This document shows, piece after piece, positions 6,724 through 11,585 of a DNA stretch of 11,585 bases. Each line of letters opens with the position of its first letter. Positions within the stretch are counted from its first letter, which is position 1. The notes beneath the pieces were generated by a model. It saw only the letters and a list, made by a program, of their open reading frames with translations. It ran no database searches and was not told the origin of the DNA. The DNA comes from DATEEG01 sp035525055. Lineage in GTDB: Bacteria; Actinomycetota; Acidimicrobiia; Spongiisociales; ZC4RG35. Position numbers and translations under genes: made by a program. The DNA lies in NCBI GenBank assembly GCA_035525055.1, contig DATLEZ010000054.1, positions 1-11,585 on the forward strand, read 5' to 3'.

Positions 6724-7647
6724 CTACTTCTGGTCAAGGACCCAGGAGCTGAAGACCTGGTACATCGCCGCCCGGCACTCCGATGATGGCCCATCACATG
6801 CTTCTGTTTCAAAGACGCCCTCTAGCTCGGACATCAGGCCGGGTTCGAGTCCCGGCCACTCCGTCTTGTAGAAGGTTGCCCAGCCATCGAGGTTCTCGAT
6901 GTGGATGGTGGCGCAGGTCTCGGGGAACGGGCCAAAGACGAAACACTCCTCGGGAACCTCGCTCCCCAATTCGAGGGCAAGGTAGGCGGCCACGCTCACC
7001 AGCATCCCCGTGTGTTCGGGGAACTCGAAGGTGGTTATGACCCCGTCGTTGACGACAACAGGGTTGGTGTCGCCGCCGTCGCTGAAACCGATGGCGTTGG
7101 TCAAAGTGTTGTGGTAAGGCACCCGGCAGGTGAACTCCCCGGGTGTCTGGCGTTCCGTGCAGTCCACGGTGAGCCGTCCCCCGATCGCCTTCTCGTATGC
7201 GGCCATCTGACGTATTTCGTCGTCGGTGAGGTCTCCCAACTCGAACAGTTCAGCCGCCCGGTCGGCGTCCCCGGAGTACACCGCGGCCACCCCGGCCTCG
7301 ATGATCTCGAGATCGGTCCTGGTCTCAACATCGGGAGCCACGGTTGTCGGCGGAGGCGGGTTGTCGGCCACCTCACCGGAATCGTCGGTAAAGGCGAAAT
7401 ACAGTCCTGCCACGGCAAGGATGGCGGCCAATACGGCCACTCCCCAAGCAGGTCCCCGATATCGCTTTGATTGTCTGTTTGTCGGTCGTTGTTGTGTCTT
7501 GGTCATGATTGTTCCTTCTCGTCGTCTGGCTACGACGACAAGGGGATCTCCGGCCAGTTCGGCTTCGATCCGCTCGATCAACTCCTCCGCACCGACAGGA
7601 TTGCCACTCTCGCTGAGCCACCGCAGGTTGGTTTCGAACTCAGCCAC
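6724..7647 (-). CDS. Single-pass membrane protein, probable anti-sigma partner of the ECF sigma factor
   Basis: The 307-aa frame starts at GTG 7647 and overlaps the sigma stop by 8 nt (GTGGCTGA), implying translational coupling. Residues 1-60 are cytoplasmic and charged (for example GNPVGAEELIERIEAELAGD). A transmembrane helix spans about 66-86 (GVAVLAAILAVAGLYFAF). A proline-rich linker (PPPPTT) leads to an outer domain of about 200 residues with several cysteines that has no family I can name. Gene order sigma, then overlapping membrane protein, is the standard arrangement of ECF sigma and anti-sigma pairs; that role is inferred since no zinc-binding HxxxCxxC motif is visible. A second start, ATG 7506 with AGAAGGAA upstream, could yield a shorter form without the first 47 residues. 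Confidence 0.75.
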   Translation of the reverse strand: MAEFETNLRWLSESGNPVGAEELIERIEAELAGDPLVVVARRREGTIMTKTQQRPTNRQSKRYRGPAWGVAVLAAILAVAGLYFAFTDDSGEVADNPPPPTTVAPDVETRTDLEIIEAGVAAVYSGDADRAAELFELGDLTDDEIRQMAAYEKAIGGRLTVDCTERQTPGEFTCRVPYHNTLTNAIGFSDGGDTNPVVVNDGVITTFEFPEHTGMLVSVAAYLALELGSEVPEECFVFGPFPETCATIHIENLDGWATFYKTEWPGLEPGLMSELEGVFETEACDGPSSECRAAMYQVFSSWVLDQK

Positions 7648-8122
7648 CTGCCACCCCCAAAGCGGCACGGGCCCGCTTCCTGGCCCGGTTGGCCATCGCT
7701 CTTGCCGCCTCGGTGCTCATCCCCAGCTGCTCAGCCGCCTCGGCGTAGGGCACATCCTCCACCTCGACGAGGTAGAGGATGGCCCGTTGCCTTGGAGGTA
7801 GATCGAGGATCGCCTGGATGTCAGCCGGATAGCTAGGCGACCAGCCCTCCTCGACGGAGAGCCGACCGAACGCCATCCTTTTCCGACCCAGGCCCCGCCG
7901 TTGGTTCGAAGCCAGATTCACGATCGTCTTCCTGAGAAACGCCAACGGGTTGTCCAGATCCGAGATCGGACCCTTTCGCAACGTACGCATCAACGCCTCC
8001 TGGACCAGATCGTCCGGCTCCACATCGGTCGAGCCTGCCACCGCGGCGATCTTCCGGAGAGACGGGTATAACGAAGTGATCAGCTCCCTCTCCATCTCAT
8101 CTATCGAAGATCGATTCAGCAA
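7640..8122 (-). CDS. ECF-type RNA polymerase sigma factor
   Basis: This 160-aa protein has only sigma regions 2 and 4, as in ECF (group 4) sigma factors. Region 2 runs about 33-76 (DVEPDDLVQEALMRTL, then NPLAFLRKTIVNLASNQRRG). Region 4 runs about 108-155 (LPPRQRAILYLVEVEDVPYA, then EQLGMSTEAARAMANRARKR), with a recognisable helix-turn-helix. The start is TTG 8122, supported by GGGAGAA 6 nt upstream; ATG 8095 would trim nine residues. The gene heads an operon with a membrane protein that overlaps its stop and an exported amidohydrolase, so it probably directs transcription in response to an envelope or extracellular signal, possibly including its own promoter. A partial copy of its 5' end and leader lies at 5083-5250. 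Confidence 0.92.
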   Translation of the reverse strand: MLNRSSIDEMERELITSLYPSLRKIAAVAGSTDVEPDDLVQEALMRTLRKGPISDLDNPLAFLRKTIVNLASNQRRGLGRKRMAFGRLSVEEGWSPSYPADIQAILDLPPRQRAILYLVEVEDVPYAEAAEQLGMSTEAARAMANRARKRARAALGVAGG

Positions 8123-8490
8123 CCGAGGTTCTCCCTGTCGTTACCCCTATAAGACACCGCAGGACGCCAATCCGTGACGACAAGACTTCGGCGGCAACAA
8201 AATTCTTTCATCCTGAACACCCCGACCCGCAACCACAGACCCCCAGAGAAATCCCGACCTATACGAGTAGAGGCGACGATCTCGACGTCGACCACGCCAT
8301 GAAATTCCTGCCACCGTGGGAAATTCGCATCCGCAGGCAGACTCCGGACTTCTCGACCCCGTGTATGGGTCGCCACTGTGAACCCACCCGTGAAACTGAA
8401 GACCACGAAATAGACGAACCCGATGAAGGGAAGAACAACAAGAATTCCAACGCGTGTCCTTCTGCCGTTCCAGATGCGGCACCAATAAAC
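8116..8490 (-). pseudogene. Possible remnant of a small membrane protein gene
   Basis: On the minus strand one frame is open from just after a TAG at 8491-8493 to a TGA at 8116-8118. It reads WNGRRTRVGILVVLPFIGFV, then YFVVFSFTGG and a hydrophilic domain (for example RWQEFHGVVDVEIVASTRIG). The hydrophobic run looks like a genuine N-terminal membrane segment. The first usable start codon in this frame, GTG 8406, lies inside that segment, and no ATG, GTG or TTG precedes it. The same frame continues upstream of the TAG with plausible protein (MLIRWSEKPDTLMRVFAPEW, about 8495-8590). This may be a degraded gene or chance. The end overlaps the sigma start and leader. No family was recognised. Confidence 0.25.
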
Positions 8491-8493
8491 CTA

Positions 8494-8730
8494 GCCGGTA
8501 TCCGCTACCCGAGCACCATCCGAGATCAACCATTCCGGAGCGAAAACCCTCATCAACGTGTCCGGTTTTTCAGACCAACGTATGAGCATCCTGACCTGGG
8601 AGTCGTACTCTGGGGAGTCCGCGAGAAGTCCGCTCGGGTTTGATCAGCGGGTTCCGACGGCCGTCTAGCCACATCAACGCATCGTTTGGCTTGGTTCAAC
8701 AGCTCGTGGCTTTCGACAGTGGATTGCCGC
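8494..8730. other. Gap without a supported gene
   Basis: Between the possible membrane-protein remnant and the beta-lactamase-like pseudogene I find only short frames without recognisable family features. A plus-strand frame at 8299-8643 crosses this area but shows no family likeness or ribosome-binding site. Base composition is less GC-rich than in the neighbouring intact genes, as expected for non-coding or decaying DNA. Confidence 0.4.
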
Positions 8731-9777
8731 TCATCGCTCGTACTTCTTGAGTTTGGCTGTGAGTGGCTTGATCACGGTCGTGAAGCTGATGGTGTCATTT
8801 GTCGAGAAGATGACAGCCGTTCGGGAGCTGGTCGTGCCATGCATTACGAGAGTGTTGAATCCGGTATCCCACCTGAATGGCCATAAACGCCGTCAGAATC
8901 GGTAGGCATCTCAACACCAAGACCGTATACGTCTGCTTGGAGCATCCCCTCCAAGAGAGCATTGGAGATGATCTCACCTGATGCGAGAGACTGAAAGAAG
9001 GTGGTCACATCCTTGACCGTGCTCACCAGACCTCCGGTCGCCCAGGCCGATGTTGCGACGGACGTGTAGTCGAAGTCGACAGGAACCACGCGGCCCGATG
9101 CTTGGCCGAGAAATGTAAACGCCTCGACCGGGACAGCACCCTGCTCGAAGTAGCTCAGATATGTATCTGTCAGCGATAGAGGTTCCAGAATCTGGTGACG
9201 AAGAGCATCTGCATATGTCGCTCCAGTGACTTCTTCGACGAGTACCCCGAGGACCAGATAGTTGGTGTTGGAGTAGTTGAGCTCTCGCCCGGATCGAACT
9301 GCAGAGGCCGGTCGGCGACGATTTCGTACAGCTCCTCGGCAGTCCAAGCCTTGCTCAAGCCGTCCTCTCGAGAACCGAGGATGGCTTGATCTGTGTAGTC
9401 GGGCAACCCGCTCCGATGGCGCAGCAGATGACGCACCGTGACCCCTTCAGGGATCGACAAACGCGACACATAGTCCGAGGCAAAGTCTTCCAAGAGAATC
9501 CTACCCTGATCGACAAGTGACAGCACTAGAGCGGCAGTGAACACCTTGGTGACACTCCCAATACGAACGTGATCTTCAAGGCCCAGCCCAGCTGCGGGGT
9601 CACCGCCAAGACTCGCATAACTTGCGGAACCATCAGGGTTCACGATCGCCATCACTATCCCGCCCCGTTCGGGACTCCCTGTCGATCCAACTGGGAGCTC
9701 AAGAACTCGCTTTCATCTTCAGTTGCGCAGGCGGCAACCAAGAGGGAGCACACAAGAAACAGAATCGATCGATTCAC
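8731..9777 (-). pseudogene. Serine beta-lactamase/transpeptidase-like lipoprotein, three frameshifts
   Basis: Joining three frame changes rebuilds a serine hydrolase of about 349 aa (beta-lactamase class C-like, PF00144 type). It starts at GTG 9777 with a lipoprotein signal (VNRSILFLVCSLLVAAC). The active-site motif SVTK (in RIGSVTKVFTAAL) and GLPDYT follow, then the Y-S-N motif (ELNYSNTNYLVLG), then YGHSGGIP, and a final strand ending KPLTAKLKKYER at TGA 8731-8733. The breaks are near 9656-9662 (a G lost from GCGGGGATA), near 9284 (an A lost from GGCGAAGAGCTC) and near 8861 (a G lost from CCGGGATTC). Each is repaired by adding one base. All three catalytic motifs survive but lie in different frames, so no active enzyme can be made as written. 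No unusual transfer signs were seen. Confidence 0.88.
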
Positions 9778-9790
9778 CGTCTGAGCGAAG

Positions 9791-10090
9791 CTATGCCCTA
9801 GCACTTCGCGACGACGTGATCTCACGGTGCACCGTATCGGCGAGGTCGCCGCTGACGTGCGCTGCGACGAGGTCGAACCACAGGCCAAACAGCGTGACTG
9901 GCCTGCGCTCCGACCAGGTCGTGGAACGCGGACCTGCGTCGCCATCGCGGAGGTCGTCCTCAGCCGCCCGCCAGGTCGTATTAAACCAGTCGAGAAAGTC
10001 CGCACGATCACCGATATGGGGGTATTCAACTCCTTGGGTTGGCCTCACGACACAATCAGTAGCTCCGAAGTTTCTGAGTTTCCCGCTCAT
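9791..10090 (-). pseudogene. NTF2/SnoaL-like protein with apparent internal deletion and lost C-terminus
   Basis: The 99-aa frame contains DRADFLDWFNTTWRAAEDDL, then a stretch like RDGDAGPRSTTWSERRPVTL, ending FGLW. This strongly resembles the N-terminal half of a family of small NTF2-like proteins with the pattern WS..PVTLFGAW. In those proteins about 30 residues then lead to an FEL..A.D..GDLAYT strand. Here FDLVAAHVSGDLADTV follows the tryptophan directly (junction near 9878), and the expected final strands with a WKVVHRH-like end are missing. I infer an in-frame deletion plus C-terminal loss. The comparison is from memory of the family, not an alignment. The gene lies 13 bp upstream of the broken beta-lactamase-like gene on the same strand. 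The start, ATG 10090, has only a weak ribosome-binding site. Confidence 0.55.
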
Positions 10091-10112
10091 ACCGCCAATT
10101 CTGGGTGAGTAA

Positions 10113-10188
10113 CGAGCATTTCGCTAGGTGCTCGGGATCGGCACCTCCAGGGCGGTGCCGGATGGAATACTCACCACGCCGTGTGGTG
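10113..10188. repeat. Cluster of three consecutive hairpins
   Basis: Three perfect inverted repeats lie within 76 bp: CGAGCA (10113-10118) with TGCTCG (10129-10134); CGGCACC (10139-10145) with GGTGCCG (10154-10160); and CACCAC (10172-10177) with GTGGTG (10183-10188). No T tract follows. The cluster sits in the divergent gap between the NTF2-like remnant and the HTH gene. It might be a regulatory region, a recombination or mobile-element end, or a transcribed structure. Confidence 0.5.
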
Positions 10189-10323
10189 GGTCGCCAAGGT
10201 CGGCGGATCGTCCCGGATGCCATGCCAGACCCCGCCTTCTAGGCACTGTCGCGAAATCGGCTTCACCACGCCCCATATTTACATAGGAGATTGAAGACCA
10301 CGCGGCCGGACCCGGAGGCGTCG

Positions 10324-10527
10324 ATGCCAGAACCGCTTCTCACGCTTAAAGAGGCTGCTGACTACCTGCGGCTCACTCCCAGCGCCCTCTACACCCAGCG
10401 CTATCGCGGGGAGAAGCCCGGAGCGCTCGGGATTCGCGTCGGCAGAAAGGTTCTTTACCGGCCGTCAGACATCGAGCGCTTTCTCGAGGAGCGTCTCGCC
10501 GAGGCGTTCGCCTCCCACGGCCACTGA
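10324..10527 (+). CDS. Excisionase-like helix-turn-helix DNA-binding protein (AlpA/MerR-type)
   Basis: This 67-aa protein has the pattern of small excisionase/AlpA-type regulators: LLTLKEAADYLRLTPSALYT forms the helix-turn-helix, followed by a wing (GIRVGRKVLYRPSDIERFLE) and a short helix. Such proteins bend DNA to direct integrase toward excision, or regulate element genes. ATG 10324 is preceded by GGAGG (10314-10318) at 5 nt spacing. An in-frame TTG at 10291 also has AGGAG, but only 1 nt away, so I prefer the ATG. In integrative elements this gene usually sits directly before or after an integrase; here none follows, and the integrase at 292 is about 9 kb away. It may therefore be a leftover of a second element. 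The gene itself looks intact. Confidence 0.8.
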   Translation: MPEPLLTLKEAADYLRLTPSALYTQRYRGEKPGALGIRVGRKVLYRPSDIERFLEERLAEAFASHGH

Positions 10528-10625
10528 CGGAGTCTTCGGCTGACGCGCAGAGCCCGCGTACGCCCGGGAGCGAGTCCTCCCAGACGGGGCCCTCTTTGGG
10601 GTTGCGTCACTCAGCCTGAAGTGCT
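10528..10625. other. Short intergenic gap between convergent genes
   Basis: No gene or clear terminator was recognised between the HTH gene stop and the end of the AbiEii-like reading frame. Confidence 0.4.
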
Positions 10626-11311
10626 CTACAGCCCCAGGGAAGGCGGTTCTCGTCGAGGCGACATGCCCGTGGACCGGCCAGGCGGGTCGCGATCGAGTCC
10701 GAGCAGCTCCTCGCGCAAGAGTTCAACGTGCCGCTTCAGTTGTTCGTATTCGGCGTCTTCTATTCCGAATTCGTTGCGGGGCAGGCGGTCGATACGGCTC
10801 ATCATCTGGGCGAGGATCGTCCGATCGAATCCGCGGTCTTTTTCGGCGGCGAGTTGACAGAGGTGCTCCAGCCCGTATCGGATTCAAGTGCCAACACGTC
10901 GACAAAGTCACGGGCCTCCGCTCGCCCGAATAGGGCCAGCACCTTGCCCGCGGCCACTTCCTCCTCGGCCAAAATCGGCCCCTCCGGGGTCACAGTTGGT
11001 GGGAAGAGGCGGGGATCCCCGGCGAGGTCAATGGTGGTTGTTTCAGAGGCCGATGTGACTGACAGCTGGGCGAAGCCTTCGGCGACTCGGAGTCTTTCTA
11101 CAACGAGCGAATCGTCGCGTAATGCCTGTTCCACCGAAGGAAGGAGCCGGTCCACCTCCTCCGGGGTGTTGGAGAAGAAATCCAGGTCTCGTGTCTCCCG
11201 GTCGACGATTCCATGCACTATCAGCGCACCGCCGCCTGCCAGGGCGAGATCTTCGGTGTCGGGCAATGAAGCGACGATCTGTCGTATCTGAATCTGGAGA
11301 GGTGTAAGCAC
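10626..11311 (-). pseudogene. AbiEii-like nucleotidyltransferase toxin, broken by a frameshift
   Basis: From GTG 11311 the frame encodes an AbiEii/AbiGii-type nucleotidyltransferase. It has the GGG motif (ALAGGGALIVHG, Gly26-28), the metal-binding Asp42-x-Asp44 (RETRDLDFF), Asp95 (TTTIDLAGD), and the Lys123 to Asp138 block (AGKVLALFGR, then EARDFVDVLAL). After LALES the frame goes off and stops at 10802-10804. The natural continuation lies in another frame: RYGLEHLCQLAAEKDRGFDR, then ILAQMMSRIDRLP and a helical end, stopping at TAG 10626-10628. A single base missing near 10880-10886 explains this; the rebuilt protein would be about 228 aa. Enzymes of this family act as toxins in toxin-antitoxin and phage-abortive systems. 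The gene starts 12 bp after its upstream partner, so they form an operon. Confidence 0.82.
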
Positions 11312-11323
11312 CCGTCCAGCTGC

Positions 11324-11585
11324 CTACAGGTAGCCGTTGCGCTCTAGCCAATCTCTCCATGCCGCCCGCACATGCGGTGAGAGCACGATGTCGTCCCAGA
11401 GTCGGACAAGCTCGGAGACATCGATGAAACGCCGCACGTCGTCCTCGGTGCCCTCTGTGAGCACCTGTTCGTAGACCCTCATCCTGTCCTTGCGGTCGGA
11501 CATGTCGTATGTGTGGAAAGGGGCGCTCCAACGGACATTCAGTGGCAGCTCCACCACCCCTGACGCCTTCTTGACCTGCGGGTCG
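11324..11585 (-). CDS. Upstream partner of the AbiEii-like toxin, probable antitoxin (partial)
   Basis: The frame ends at TAG 11324-11326 and remains open to the window edge, so its start lies outside. The visible 86 residues read DPQVKKASGVVELPLNVRWS, then DMSDRKDRMRVYEQVLTEGT, then DDVRRFIDVSELVRLWDDIV and a tail SPHVRAAWRDWLERNGYL. GTG 11557 is only an internal possible start. I have seen this type of protein encoded directly before nucleotidyltransferase genes in actinobacteria, but it lacks the winged-helix signature of classical AbiEi that I could point to, so its antitoxin role rests on gene order. The frame is intact although the toxin next to it is frameshifted. Confidence 0.7.
   Translation of the reverse strand, partial: DPQVKKASGVVELPLNVRWSAPFHTYDMSDRKDRMRVYEQVLTEGTEDDVRRFIDVSELVRLWDDIVLSPHVRAAWRDWLERNGYL

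Noticed and set aside
6838..6860. T-arm-like sequence (GGTTCGAGTCCCGG) as a second tRNA fragment or att site
   Set aside because: It lies inside the intact membrane-protein gene, no cloverleaf surrounds it, and it matches tRNA-Asn only in the common T-loop core.
8299..8643. Plus-strand 114-aa frame
   Set aside because: No recognisable family or ribosome-binding site, and the opposite strand carries a more natural hydrophobic segment; it cannot be supported.
1..11585. CRISPR arrays, rRNA genes or insertion-sequence transposases
   Set aside because: No regularly spaced repeats, rRNA motifs or DDE-type transposase frames were seen.

Overview
The window is high-GC DNA with actinobacterial features: GTG and TTG starts, GC-rich third codon positions and a MobF relaxase of actinobacterial style. 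The ECF sigma and membrane-partner gene pair resembles those I associate with Acidimicrobiia. That class-level placement rests on recall of protein style, not on a search. The window looks like accessory DNA in and beyond a tRNA-Asn integration hotspot.

Layout. (1) 65-1857: tRNA-Asn(GTT), then a tyrosine integrase reading away from it, then a small antitoxin gene with its RelE/ParE-like toxin. The toxin has lost its C-terminus to a single-base deletion. (2) 1858-5082: a possible oriT region, a complete MobF relaxase-helicase (TrwC/TraI type), and a convergent coiled-coil ORF that looks cut off at its 5' end. No type IV secretion or coupling gene is visible, so this side looks like a mobilizable or remnant element. 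(3) 5083-8122, minus strand: an ECF sigma gene, an overlapping single-pass membrane protein (probably its regulator) and a Tat/lipoprotein amidohydrolase form an operon. Just past the amidohydrolase stop lies a second copy of the sigma gene's 5' end and leader. It shares a 51-bp perfect direct repeat with the intact copy and is cut off after about 35 codons. (4) 8123-10090, minus strand: decaying DNA with a possible membrane-protein remnant, a serine beta-lactamase-like lipoprotein gene with three frameshifts, and an NTF2-like gene with an apparent internal deletion. (5) 10091-11585: a cluster of three hairpins, an orphan excisionase-like HTH gene on the plus strand, and on the minus strand an AbiEii-like nucleotidyltransferase broken by a frameshift, with its upstream partner running off the window end.

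How it fits together. The integrase and relaxase would move an element into and out of tRNA-Asn, and the toxin-antitoxin pair would stabilise it. The sigma, membrane protein and hydrolase operon looks like host or accessory cargo for a surface response. The right-hand third is mostly eroded genes and mobile-element leftovers. Five single-base frameshifts fall in three small genes while about 7 kb of other coding sequence is uninterrupted. That favours real decay over uniform sequencing error, but read-level checking is needed.

I did not find an obviously new, complete defence or biosynthetic system. The most interesting structures are the duplicated and truncated sigma head abutting a truncated mobile-element gene, the possible oriT repeats, the possible integrase arm repeats, and the broken toxin genes beside apparently intact partners.
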